From: Candidatus Eremiobacterota bacterium
Lineage (GTDB): Bacteria > Vulcanimicrobiota > CADAWZ01 > Ess09-12
DNA: 64,000 nucleotides
Direction of reading: 5' to 3'
Assembly: GCA_031082125.1 (NCBI GenBank)
Contig: JAVHLM010000003.1
Coordinates: forward strand, 186,001-250,000
Position 1 is the stretch's first letter. Every line of letters starts with the position of its first letter. Below, in pieces: positions 42,628 to 50,938 of the stretch. The notes under the pieces are model-generated. The model saw only the letters and a list, made by a program, of their open reading frames with translations, searched no databases and was not told the origin of the DNA. Both the position numbers and the translations under genes were made by a program.

Positions 42628-43236
42628 ATGTTCTATACGGCGGCCCATATTATCCTGAAAGTGATTTTCAAGGTGTTTTTCAGCCTGAAGTGCGAGGGCC
42701 TTCATCACATTCCCTCCGCGGGAGGCTGCGTGATCGCCTGCAACCATGTGAGCTATTTTGATCCCCCCGCAGTGGGAGCGGTCTCAGTCAGGCCGGTCCA
42801 TTTCATGGCTAAGAAGGAGCTCTTCAACATCCCCATCCTGTCGCCGCTCATCAGCGTCCTCGGGGCTTTTCCTGTGACAAGGGGAGCCTCTGACACAAAA
42901 GCAATAAAGCATGCCATCAGGCTCCTCAAGAGCGGCGAGACCGTAGGCATCTTTCCCGAGGGCACACGGTCGGCTACCGGCGAGATAAACGAGGGGGAAA
43001 TGGGGGTATCACTTATCATCAAGCAGTCCGGCGCACCTATTATTCCCTGCGCTATAAGCGGAACCCGATGCATGGTGACCATGAAAGGCATCATTCCCGT
43101 ATTTTCAAAGGTAACGGTTCGGTTCGGGCCGCCTATTTTTTATAAAAACGAAGAAGAGGGAATGTCACACAAGGAGTATATGAGAGTCTTCACCGACAGG
43201 GTGATGCAGGTGCTCAGGTCCCTCCAGGAAGGCTAG
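42628..43236 (+). CDS. plsC: 1-acyl-sn-glycerol-3-phosphate acyltransferase PlsC
   Basis: Second acylation in phosphatidic acid synthesis. 202 residues: one N-terminal hydrophobic stretch, the H(x4)D motif in ACNHVSYFDPP, the glycerol-phosphate motif FPEGTRSATGE, and the later GAPIIPCAISG. Average length for the family. It starts 2 bases after cmk. Its stop is 1 base from the end of the convergent pilin gene. Confidence 0.95.
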   Translation: MFYTAAHIILKVIFKVFFSLKCEGLHHIPSAGGCVIACNHVSYFDPPAVGAVSVRPVHFMAKKELFNIPILSPLISVLGAFPVTRGASDTKAIKHAIRLLKSGETVGIFPEGTRSATGEINEGEMGVSLIIKQSGAPIIPCAISGTRCMVTMKGIIPVFSKVTVRFGPPIFYKNEEEGMSHKEYMRVFTDRVMQVLRSLQEG

Positions 43237-43237
43237 C

Positions 43238-43663
43238 CTACCATTCCACAAGGCCCCATTGATAGCTGTACTGGGGATAGTTGCTGTCAAAGCCGAGCAT
43301 CATATGATGGCTGCCTTCACAATATAAGGTGAAATTGTCGCTGTTGTCGTCATGCTCATAGGCATTCTCATAGGTGTCCGCCCTGGCGGCGGGGCACGTG
43401 GGAATGGTCTTGAGGTAATCAGGGGTGAGATACTTGAGCTCCAGGGGAAATTTCCGCTTGTTCCGTGCCTCGTTTGAATAGAGTTGCAGTCCTGTTGAAA
43501 TGGTCCTGAGGTTTTCGCAGCAGGCTATATAGGTGGTGCGGGCCTTGGCGCGCGTATAGCCCACGACGGCAAAAAGGCAGAAAAGAACGGCAATAATACC
43601 CATCACCGTCACGATCTCGATCAGCGTATATCCCGGGGCTCTCCCACTTCGCTTGTTCATCAT
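43238..43663 (-). CDS. Second type IV pilin-like protein
   Basis: 141 residues from the ATG at 43663 (GAGGTG 9 bases upstream). The leader MMNKRSGRAPG is followed by YTLIEIVTVMGIIAVLFCL, a class IV signal with Tyr instead of Phe at position 1 of the mature protein and the conserved Glu5. The rest has Cys in ACCENL, PTCPAA and LYCEGS and ends YSYQWGLVEW. The positions of Cys and the end parallel the pilin at 9301-9702, so the two are paralogues. It has its own promoter and runs against plsC, far from the main pil region. Confidence 0.85.
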   Translation of the reverse strand: MMNKRSGRAPGYTLIEIVTVMGIIAVLFCLFAVVGYTRAKARTTYIACCENLRTISTGLQLYSNEARNKRKFPLELKYLTPDYLKTIPTCPAARADTYENAYEHDDNSDNFTLYCEGSHHMMLGFDSNYPQYSYQWGLVEW

Positions 43664-43720
43664 TTCACCATTCACCTCTCGGCAGAAATTTTCCACTAGG
43701 AGGAGGCATTTCCCTTTATT

Positions 43721-43749
43721 ATTATAACGTAAAATGCCTTGTGCTTCAA
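43721..43749 (-). promoter_or_regulatory. Promoter of the second pilin gene
   Basis: Minus strand TTGAAG (43749-43744), 17-base spacer, TATAAT (43726-43721). Same architecture as the promoter of the first pilin. Leader of about 50 bases to the ATG at 43663. Confidence 0.7.
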
Positions 43750-43840
43750 TATTAGGAAAGAGGCCTGCCCACCAGGAAAAAAGGGCGGCGGCGGGTAATT
43801 ATGGCACCAGAGGAGGGGGGGCCCGGGGAGGAGGTAGGTG

Positions 43841-45196
43841 ATGGAAAACATCAGAGGACGGGGCGGCAGAATAGCCCAGACAATCGACGGTTCCCCCGCC
43901 GCGAAGGCAGGGCTCCGCAAGGGAGATCTTGTGGTGAGTATCAATGGCATTCCGCTCAGTGACAGCATTGACTATCTCTATCTCACCTCGGGAACGCTTT
44001 TGAAAATCAGATTGATAAGGAGCGGGAAAGCCTTTGAGGCCTTCATAAAGAAGGAAGAGGAAGAGGTCATTGGAATAAGGTTCGAATGTGAGATCTTCGA
44101 CGGCCTCAAGGTGTGCCGTAATAAATGCCATTTCTGCTTCGTGGACCAGGTCCCCCCCTCGCTGAGAGGCACCCTCAAGATCAAGGACGATGATTTCAGA
44201 CTCTCATTTCTCCACGGCAACTTCATTTCACTTACCAATATGGAGGAAAAGGACTGGGAGAGGATAAGGCGCTACCGCCTCAGTCCCCTCTACCTCTCGG
44301 TCCATGCCACGAGACCGGAGCTCCGCGTCAGAATTTTTCGGAACCCCGCTGCGGAGAGGATAAGAGAGCACCTTGAGCGCTTCCGTGGCTGGGGAATAAG
44401 AATCCACACCCAGGTGGTGCTCTGTCCTGGGATAAATGACGGGAAAGAGCTGGAAAGGACAGTCATGGAACTGGCGGAGTTTTATCCCTCAGTCTCTTCC
44501 ATTGCAGTGGTCCCTGTGGGAGTGACGAGGTACCTCCCCAAGGACTCGCCGATCCGCTCCCTCTCCCTTTCCGAAATGAAAGAGACCGTCATGGTTGTGC
44601 ACTCCCTTCAGAAAGGGTTCCGCAGGAGAATGGGCGAAACCCTTGTCTATCTGGGCGACGAATTCTATCTTAAAACAAGCAGAGCCCTCCCCCGCTCCTG
44701 CGACTACGGAGACTTTCCCCAGATAGAGAACGGTGTGGGAATGATGAGAATGCTGATGGGCGAGTTTCGCAGAAAAGCAAGGTTTCTCCCCGCTGCGGTC
44801 TCACCGGCACGGCATGTGAGCATTGTGACAGGGGAGCTTGCTTATTCCCATATCCTGATCATATCGGAGGCTCTCAACAGGGTGCAGGGCCTGAAAGTGA
44901 CTGTCCACAGGGTGAAAAACTCCTTCTGGGGCCCTCAGGTTGATGTGGCAGGCCTCCTCACAGGAGGAGACATTCTCCAGGCACTCGAAAAAGAGGATGG
45001 AGGGGAAAGGGTTCTCATACCCTCGGCATGCCTGAGGGAAGATCTCGTGTTCCTCGATGGCCTCACGCTCTCTGCCCTGGGGAAGCGCCTGGGAAGAGAA
45101 GTGATCCCGGTGAAGCCCTCCTACTCTGATCTGCTCATGCACATCACCAGGCCGAAGGGAAAGGTCTTACCAAAGCAAGGAGGATCCCATGGATAA
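43841..45196 (+). CDS. DUF512-family protein with PDZ-like N-terminus and radical-SAM-type Cys motif
   Basis: 451 residues. The first 70 or so are a PDZ-like domain (GRIAQTIDGSPAAKAGLRKGDLVVSING). Then CRNKCHFCF gives CxxxCxxC, the radical-SAM cluster motif, followed by LHGNFISLTNMEEKDWERI and LYLSVHATRPELRVR, the DUF512 signature. Upstream of der and plsY, the order found in Clostridia. Catalytic reaction not established for the family. GGAGG precedes the ATG at 43841. It overlaps the start of der by 8 bases. Confidence 0.88.
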   Translation: MENIRGRGGRIAQTIDGSPAAKAGLRKGDLVVSINGIPLSDSIDYLYLTSGTLLKIRLIRSGKAFEAFIKKEEEEVIGIRFECEIFDGLKVCRNKCHFCFVDQVPPSLRGTLKIKDDDFRLSFLHGNFISLTNMEEKDWERIRRYRLSPLYLSVHATRPELRVRIFRNPAAERIREHLERFRGWGIRIHTQVVLCPGINDGKELERTVMELAEFYPSVSSIAVVPVGVTRYLPKDSPIRSLSLSEMKETVMVVHSLQKGFRRRMGETLVYLGDEFYLKTSRALPRSCDYGDFPQIENGVGMMRMLMGEFRRKARFLPAAVSPARHVSIVTGELAYSHILIISEALNRVQGLKVTVHRVKNSFWGPQVDVAGLLTGGDILQALEKEDGGERVLIPSACLREDLVFLDGLTLSALGKRLGREVIPVKPSYSDLLMHITRPKGKVLPKQGGSHG

Positions 45197-46499
45197 GCCG
45201 GTAATCGCCATTGTGGGGAGACCCAATGTGGGTAAATCCCAGCTCTTTAACAGGCTGCTGGGAAAGCCTTCGGCAATAGTCCAGGATGAGCCTGGCATCA
45301 CAAGAGACCGGATTTACTCTGAGTGCACATGGGATGGCAGAGCCTGCTATCTTGTGGACACGGGTGGGCTCGATCCCCAGGAGGATGATGTCGTCAAGAT
45401 GCTGGCCCAGAGACAGTCCAGGAAGGCTATCGAGGAATCGACCCTTCTTCTCTTCGTTGTTGACGCGAAGGAAGGGCTCACCCATATTGACCGGGAGATA
45501 TCCGTCGAGCTGCGCAAGATGAAGAAACCCCTCATTCTTGTGGCCAACAAGGTGGACAACTTTGAAAGCGCTTACACGGTCAATGAGTTCGCCCCCCTTG
45601 GATTCGGCGAGGCATTTCCTGTCTCGGCTCTCCACGGCACCAATTCAGGGGAGCTTCTTGATGAGATCTTTTCCAGATTCCCCGCACCTTCAGGTGCTCC
45701 CGAGGCCCCTCCCCTGAGGCTCACTCTCGCAGGGAGGAGAAATGTGGGCAAATCATCACTCATCAATGCCCTTACCGATGAAGAGAGAAGCATCGTGCAC
45801 GACGCGGCGGGCACCACGAGGGACTGCGTGGAAAGCCTCATCACGCTGGCAGGCACGCAGATCCTCGTGACTGACACCTCGGGCCTCAGGAGGAAAGGGA
45901 AAATAGACGAGAAAGTAGAATACTATAGCGCCATCAGGACGCTCAGGGCCATTGAATCATCTGACTGCGTGCTGCTGGTCCTCAATGCCGAAGAAGGAAT
46001 TGTCGCACAGGACAAAAAAGTCGCCGAGCAGATTCAGAAAACCCGCAAAGCGTCTGTGATTGTCGTAAACAAATGGGATCTGATGCAGGACTCTCCGGAG
46101 ACAAACAAGAAAGAGTTCACCATCATGGTAAAAAAAGAGCTCTATTTTATTGATTATTCGCCTGTTCTTTTTATCTCGGCACTCCACCGCAAAGGGATCG
46201 GCAGGATTATCCCCGAGGTGAACGAGGTGATGAAGGAATACCGTAAAAAGATAGAAACCTCGATGGTGAACAGGATTTTCCAGGAGGCACAGAGCCTCAG
46301 GCCTGCACCATCTTACAAAGGTGAGCAATTAAGGATATTCTATGCATTCCAGGAAGGCGTGGCACCTCCCCGGTTCACCCTCAAGGTGAACTCTCCCAAA
46401 CTGGTCCATTTCTCATATAAAAGATACCTGGAAAACACCGTGAGAAAGGCACTGGGATTTATCGGGTCACCGGTGGTGATCACCTTCAAGAAAAAATGA
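45189..46499 (+). CDS. der: Ribosome-assembly GTPase Der (EngA)
   Basis: Essential GTPase of 50S assembly. 436 residues with two GTPase domains in tandem: G1 GRPNVGKSQ with G3 DTGGL, G4 NKVD (first domain), and G1 GRRNVGKSS, G3 DTSGL, G4 NKWD (second domain), followed by the KH-like C-terminal domain (about 350-436, ending SPVVITFKKK). All diagnostic. CAAGGAGG lies upstream of the ATG. Confidence 0.97.
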   Translation: MDKPVIAIVGRPNVGKSQLFNRLLGKPSAIVQDEPGITRDRIYSECTWDGRACYLVDTGGLDPQEDDVVKMLAQRQSRKAIEESTLLLFVVDAKEGLTHIDREISVELRKMKKPLILVANKVDNFESAYTVNEFAPLGFGEAFPVSALHGTNSGELLDEIFSRFPAPSGAPEAPPLRLTLAGRRNVGKSSLINALTDEERSIVHDAAGTTRDCVESLITLAGTQILVTDTSGLRRKGKIDEKVEYYSAIRTLRAIESSDCVLLVLNAEEGIVAQDKKVAEQIQKTRKASVIVVNKWDLMQDSPETNKKEFTIMVKKELYFIDYSPVLFISALHRKGIGRIIPEVNEVMKEYRKKIETSMVNRIFQEAQSLRPAPSYKGEQLRIFYAFQEGVAPPRFTLKVNSPKLVHFSYKRYLENTVRKALGFIGSPVVITFKKK

Positions 46500-46554
46500 A
46501 GAGAACAGACTCCCGACTCTCCAAGAATGGAATTTTCAGGCAAAGGAGTGTGGC

Positions 46555-47202
46555 ATGAGCTCCCTGCTGCTTATCATCCTCTCATACTTTTACGGCTCCC
46601 TGCCTTTCGGGGTGTTCATAGGAAAGAAGCTGAAAGGCATTGACATAAGGGAGTTCGGAAGCGGCAATATAGGAGCGGCAAACGCTTTCAGGACCCTCGG
46701 ACCTGCAGGCGGCATCGCAGTCCTCCTTTGCGATATGTCAAAGGGAATCCTGCCTGTGCTCCTCGCGAGGTTTTTTGCTGCAAGTGATGCCCTGGTCCCT
46801 TTACTCCAGGTGATAGCAGGGGTAACAGCCATCCTGGGCCATAATTACTCGATTTTTCTCAAATTCAAGGGAGGAAAGGGTATTGCCACAAGCTTTGGCG
46901 TCATTATCGCCCTTAACTGGTGGATAGCGCTTATGTGTTTTAGCGTCTGGGGGCTTATGGTGCTCCTTACCAGATACAGCTCCGTGGGCTCTCTCTCCGG
47001 TTCCCTTGCGCTGCCGGCCTTCATGGTGATTTTTAAGCAGCCCGTCCCTTTTATAGCCTTCGGTATCATATCCTGCGCATTCGCCTTTTATGCCCACAGG
47101 GGGAATATAAAAAAGCTTCTCAAGGGCACCGAGCTGAAAATCACTGAAAAAGCGGGAAAAGAAGACGCCCCCCGGGAGGAAAGTGACGCCAGGGCTTCCT
47201 GA
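46555..47202 (+). CDS. plsY: Acyl-phosphate glycerol-3-phosphate acyltransferase PlsY
   Basis: Membrane enzyme that transfers acyl from acyl-phosphate to glycerol 3-phosphate, the first acylation in phospholipid synthesis in most bacteria. 215 residues with five or so hydrophobic segments. The three family motifs are visible: SLPFGVFIGKKLKGIDIREFGSGNIGA, GHNYSIFLKFKGGKGIATSFG, and FYAHRGNIKKLLKGTE. AAAGGAG precedes the ATG. It works with PlsC, which is encoded 3.3 kb upstream. Confidence 0.96.
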   Translation: MSSLLLIILSYFYGSLPFGVFIGKKLKGIDIREFGSGNIGAANAFRTLGPAGGIAVLLCDMSKGILPVLLARFFAASDALVPLLQVIAGVTAILGHNYSIFLKFKGGKGIATSFGVIIALNWWIALMCFSVWGLMVLLTRYSSVGSLSGSLALPAFMVIFKQPVPFIAFGIISCAFAFYAHRGNIKKLLKGTELKITEKAGKEDAPREESDARAS

Positions 47203-47249
47203 GCCTTTCAATGGCAGTGATATTTTAAAGAAAAGAGAGGATATGCCAA

Positions 47250-48371
47250 GTGAGCAAAATGATTGACCTCCTCAATACCATACTGGCGGCAATGGTCCGT
47301 GAAAATGCCTCGGACGTCTATATCAGGGCCGACAGCCACCCCTTTTTCAGAGTCGAGGGAGAGCTCGTAGAGGTGGAGGTGGCCAAGTTCACCCAGGAGA
47401 TGTTGGAGGATCTGAAAGACGACCTGCTGAGGCCTGAGGACAGGGAAAGCTTCAAGAAGAAACCCGAGGCGAACATCACCTATGCCAATCCCAACCTCGG
47501 CCGCTTCAGGGCCAATATCTACGTGCAGCGCGGAACAATAGCCATAGTGATGAGAAAAATCCGCGATGACATTCTGGAGTTCTCCAAGCTGGGGCTACCT
47601 CCGATCCTGGAAAAGCTTGCCCTTATACGAAGCGGGCTCGTCCTCATCACAGGGCCCACAGGAAGCGGCAAATCCACAACGCTTGCCTCCATGGTGCGCT
47701 ACCGTAACGAAAACTCCTCAGGGCATATCATCACTATTGAGGATCCCGTAGAGTTTGTCCACAGCGATATGAACTGCATCGTGAGCCAGCGGGAAGTAGG
47801 AATTGACACCATGTCCTTCCAGGATGCTCTTGAAAGCGCTCTCCGCCAGGCACCCGATGTGCTCCTCGTCGGCGAGATGAGGGATGTCGAGAGCGTCAAG
47901 GCGGGAGTCTATTTTGCCGAGACGGGCCACCTGGTGCTCTCCACCCTCCATTCCAACAATACCATCCAGACCGTGGAGCGCATGCTCCAGTTCTTTCCCA
48001 CGGCAGTCCATGACCAGATACTGCAGCAGCTTTCCATCAATCTGAAAGCTGTCGTGTCGCAGAGGCTCATCAAGAACAAGGATGGCACGGGGCGCCTCCT
48101 TGTCTGCGAGGTCATGATAGTGAACGCCCGTGTCTCCGAGCTGCTCATCAAGGGGGAGCTCAACCAGATAAGAAAGGAGCTCGACCAGTTCGCCTCCGAG
48201 GGAATGGTGAGCTTTGACGTCTCTCTAATCGAGAAGTTCAAGAACGGCGAGCTTTCAGCGGAACAGTGCATGAGAGCCTCGGACAATCCCAATGATATGA
48301 GGCTGAAGCTCAAGACGCTCCCGGTCTTCATTAGAAGCAGCGGAAGAGAGGACGAACGCTATGCACAATAA
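47250..48371 (+). CDS. PilT/PilU-like ATPase, second copy
   Basis: 373 residues. All GspE/PilT core motifs are present: Walker A GPTGSGKST, IITIEDPVEFVH, Walker B DVLLVGEMRD, LSTLHSNN. The AIRNLIRE retraction motif of PilT is not kept (here NARVSELLIKGELNQI), which is closer to PilU-type proteins. So it is likely an accessory retraction ATPase acting with PilT at 12217. The start is a GTG at 47250 (GAGAGG upstream). It overlaps the next, unknown, gene by 11 bases and lies in a string with gatCAB. Confidence 0.88.
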   Translation: MSKMIDLLNTILAAMVRENASDVYIRADSHPFFRVEGELVEVEVAKFTQEMLEDLKDDLLRPEDRESFKKKPEANITYANPNLGRFRANIYVQRGTIAIVMRKIRDDILEFSKLGLPPILEKLALIRSGLVLITGPTGSGKSTTLASMVRYRNENSSGHIITIEDPVEFVHSDMNCIVSQREVGIDTMSFQDALESALRQAPDVLLVGEMRDVESVKAGVYFAETGHLVLSTLHSNNTIQTVERMLQFFPTAVHDQILQQLSINLKAVVSQRLIKNKDGTGRLLVCEVMIVNARVSELLIKGELNQIRKELDQFASEGMVSFDVSLIEKFKNGELSAEQCMRASDNPNDMRLKLKTLPVFIRSSGREDERYAQ

Positions 48372-49137
48372 CGATGAAAAGTGCATTGAAAACGAGGAAA
48401 GCACAAGGGACCGCTATGGTACAAAGATTCCTGTCCGCATCAAATCAGGATTCTTTACCGAGGAGAATCTCCATATCATTACCCAGTGTGAAGAGAAAGA
48501 CATCCCTCTCTCGCAGATTGAGTATGTGTGCCTGGGCGCCATTGAAGAGCTTGTAGGCGGTGCCGAGGCTCCCAAGTCCAATGTGAGAAGCGTCATCAGG
48601 AAATTTCTCTTTGGCGAGAAGACCGAAGATGAGCATGTCAAGCCCACGAAGCGCACTCTCTTCATCGTGGATATCTACGTGAAAGGCCTGGATGCCGCCT
48701 ACCGTTTTGACAGCAGCAACATCAACTACAAAAGCTTTCTGGGCGAGGTGAGCTACATCAGCTTCCACAATTTCAAGCGCCTCTTCAAAACCCTTGTCGA
48801 TCATACCAAGGAGAGCTTCTTCAACAAGTCGGCAGTGGCGCTCCTGATGAAGCGGCAGGACAAGATCACCCGCTACCCGTCGGTCTACGACTTCGAGCTG
48901 GAATGCCAGAACCGCCGCACCAGGCTCAGCGATGAAATACACTGGAAGTCCCTGGGGGAGCAGATAGATTATCTCTTCAAGGACCAGGGGCAGATCGAGG
49001 ATTTCGAGAGCGACGATGAAATCCCTGAAGGGAGCCTGAGGGTGATCGAAGGGATTCCCAATATTGTCGTGGATTCTCCCCCCGAGGAGGATCCCGGCAC
49101 CGATGAAAGGACCGTTTCCGATGAACGCAGCGAATAA
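48361..49137 (+). CDS. Uncharacterised protein coupled to the second PilT-like ATPase
   Basis: 258 residues, soluble, acidic at both ends. I do not recognise a family. It has a compact central region (about 20-200; blocks RTLFIVDIYVKGLDAAYRFDS and YISFHNFKRLFKTLVDHT) and a low-complexity acidic C-terminal tail (EDFESDDEIPEG ... ERTVSDERSE). The start overlaps the ATPase gene by 11 bases, and its end overlaps gatC by 17 bases, so it belongs to that operon. A partner of the ATPase is possible; not shown. Confidence 0.65.
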   Translation: MHNNDEKCIENEESTRDRYGTKIPVRIKSGFFTEENLHIITQCEEKDIPLSQIEYVCLGAIEELVGGAEAPKSNVRSVIRKFLFGEKTEDEHVKPTKRTLFIVDIYVKGLDAAYRFDSSNINYKSFLGEVSYISFHNFKRLFKTLVDHTKESFFNKSAVALLMKRQDKITRYPSVYDFELECQNRRTRLSDEIHWKSLGEQIDYLFKDQGQIEDFESDDEIPEGSLRVIEGIPNIVVDSPPEEDPGTDERTVSDERSE

Positions 49138-49432
49138 CTCCCTCACGGAACGACAGGTTGCCCATATCGCCCACCTTGCAAGACTTGAGATAACGGAGGA
49201 GGAGCTGACCCTTTTCACCAGGCAGCTCAGCAGCATCCTCCACTACGTGAACCAGCTGGAAGAACTTGACACCGGCACTATCGATGCCACATTCACGGTG
49301 AATCCCACGGTAAATGTCATGAGAGAAGATGCCATGGAGCGTTCCCTTCCCGTGGAGGAAGTGCTCAGAAACGCGCCTGACAGGGAAGGCAGCTACCTCA
49401 GAATGCCTCCCATACTTGGCGATGAAGAGTGA
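49121..49432 (+). CDS. gatC: Aspartyl/glutamyl-tRNA amidotransferase subunit C
   Basis: 103 residues from the ATG at 49121 (AAAGGA upstream). NSLTERQVAHIAHLARLEITEEELTLF is the standard N-terminus of GatC, which wraps around GatA, and the C-terminal LRNAPDREGSYLRMPPILGDEE is also typical. With GatA and GatB it converts Glu-tRNA(Gln) (or Asp-tRNA(Asn)) to the amide form. 12 bases before gatA. Confidence 0.95.
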   Translation: MNAANNSLTERQVAHIAHLARLEITEEELTLFTRQLSSILHYVNQLEELDTGTIDATFTVNPTVNVMREDAMERSLPVEEVLRNAPDREGSYLRMPPILGDEE

Positions 49433-49444
49433 AAGGAGGCCCAC

Positions 49445-50938
49445 GTGGAACTCCACGAATTCACTGCAGGCGACATCAGAAAGCTTCTGAGGGAGAGGAA
49501 AATCTCATCCGTTGAGCTCACCAGGGCGTATCTGGAGAGAATATCCGCTCTTGATGACCGGCTGAAGGCCTTTATCACCGTTACCAAAGATATGGCGCTT
49601 GAGATGGCCGCTGCTGCGGACAAAGCTTTTGGGGAAGGGAGGGAGAGTACCGTGGGGGGAATCCCCCTGGCCCTGAAAGACAACCTTTCGGTGAAAGGCA
49701 TTCCCTGCACCTGCGGCTCTTCCATTCTCCAGAACTATGTGGCACCTTATAATGCCACCGTGGTGGAGCGCCTTGTCTCGGAGAATTCTGTCATCATGGG
49801 TAAAACCAACATGGACGAGTTTGCCATGGGCTCGTCTACTGAAAATTCAGCCTTCTTCACTACGGGCAATCCCTGGGACCTCTCCAGAGTGCCCGGAGGA
49901 TCGAGCGGTGGGTCTGCCGCCGCCGTTGCTGCCCGCATGGTGCCGTGGGCACTTGGCTCTGACACGGGGGGATCGGTCCGCCAGCCGGCAGCATTCTGCG
50001 GCATCACGGGCCTCAAGCCCACCTACGGCCTCATATCAAGATACGGCCTTGTTGCTTACGCCTCATCGCTCGACCAGATAGGGATCCTGTCCAGAAACAC
50101 GGAAGACTGCGCGCTCCTGCTCAAGGCAATCGCGGGACAGGACAGGAGAGACTCCACCTCGGCGGGTATTCCCGTGCCGGATTACGAGGCGGCTCTCAGG
50201 GGGAAGGAAGGGAACTTCACCATCGGCATCGTCGAGGAGTTTTTCCAGCAGAGCCTTGATGACGGGATTAGAACCCTCATAGAGCAGGCAGCCCATGTCT
50301 TTGAAGGAATGGGGTGGTCCCTGAAGAGAGTGTCATTCCCCCATATCAGGTATTCCCTCGCCTCTTACTATATCATCGCTCCCGCAGAGGCAAGCTCGAA
50401 CCTTGCCCGTTACGACGGCTCCCGCTACGGCCTCAGAGAGCCCGCGGAGACGACCATCTCGATGTTCAAGCGCTCAAGGGAGAAGGGATTCGGCGCCGAG
50501 GTAAAGCGCCGCATAATGATGGGAACCTACACGCTGAGCGCCGGCTATTATGATGCCTATTACCTTAAGGCACAGAAAGTGAGAACCCTTATAAAGCGCG
50601 ACTTTGACGAGGCCTTCAGGGAATGCAGCTTCATTCTTGCCCCCGTCACACCTACGGCTCCCTTCAGAAAAGGGGAAAACATCGACGATCCCCTCAAAAT
50701 GTACCTTTCAGATATCTACACCGTGTCGGTGAACCTCGCAGGCCTCCCGGGACTGGTCCTGCCCTGCGGCTTTTCAGGGGGCCTCCCTGTTGCCCTCCAG
50801 CTTATCGGGAAGCCCTTCGACGAGGTGACGCTGCTACGCGCCGGGACCGCCTTTCAGCGCGCCACGGATTTTCACCTGAAAAATCCGCCTCTTGGGGAAG
50901 CAGTGCCGGGCGGAAGCATCAAGGAGAGCATGAAATGA
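49445..50938 (+). CDS. gatA: Aspartyl/glutamyl-tRNA amidotransferase subunit A
   Basis: Amidase that supplies ammonia for transamidation. 497 residues. The Ser-cisSer-Lys triad is seen in ALKDNLSVKG (Lys), RVPGGSSGGSAAAVAAR and LGSDTGGSVRQPAAFCG (Ser, cis-Ser). GTG start with GAAAGGAGG just upstream. The GatA end overlaps gatB in the ATGA pattern. Confidence 0.97.
   Translation: MELHEFTAGDIRKLLRERKISSVELTRAYLERISALDDRLKAFITVTKDMALEMAAAADKAFGEGRESTVGGIPLALKDNLSVKGIPCTCGSSILQNYVAPYNATVVERLVSENSVIMGKTNMDEFAMGSSTENSAFFTTGNPWDLSRVPGGSSGGSAAAVAARMVPWALGSDTGGSVRQPAAFCGITGLKPTYGLISRYGLVAYASSLDQIGILSRNTEDCALLLKAIAGQDRRDSTSAGIPVPDYEAALRGKEGNFTIGIVEEFFQQSLDDGIRTLIEQAAHVFEGMGWSLKRVSFPHIRYSLASYYIIAPAEASSNLARYDGSRYGLREPAETTISMFKRSREKGFGAEVKRRIMMGTYTLSAGYYDAYYLKAQKVRTLIKRDFDEAFRECSFILAPVTPTAPFRKGENIDDPLKMYLSDIYTVSVNLAGLPGLVLPCGFSGGLPVALQLIGKPFDEVTLLRAGTAFQRATDFHLKNPPLGEAVPGGSIKESMK

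Noticed and set aside
43841-45196. DUF512/radical-SAM protein as maturase of the SCIFF-like peptide
   Set aside because: It has a single CxxxCxxC and no SPASM cysteines, has the standard DUF512-der-plsY context, and is 16 kb away.
50623-50934. Long N-terminal extension of gatB
   Set aside because: It lies inside gatA in another frame; the ATG at 50935 gives the exact GatB N-terminus.
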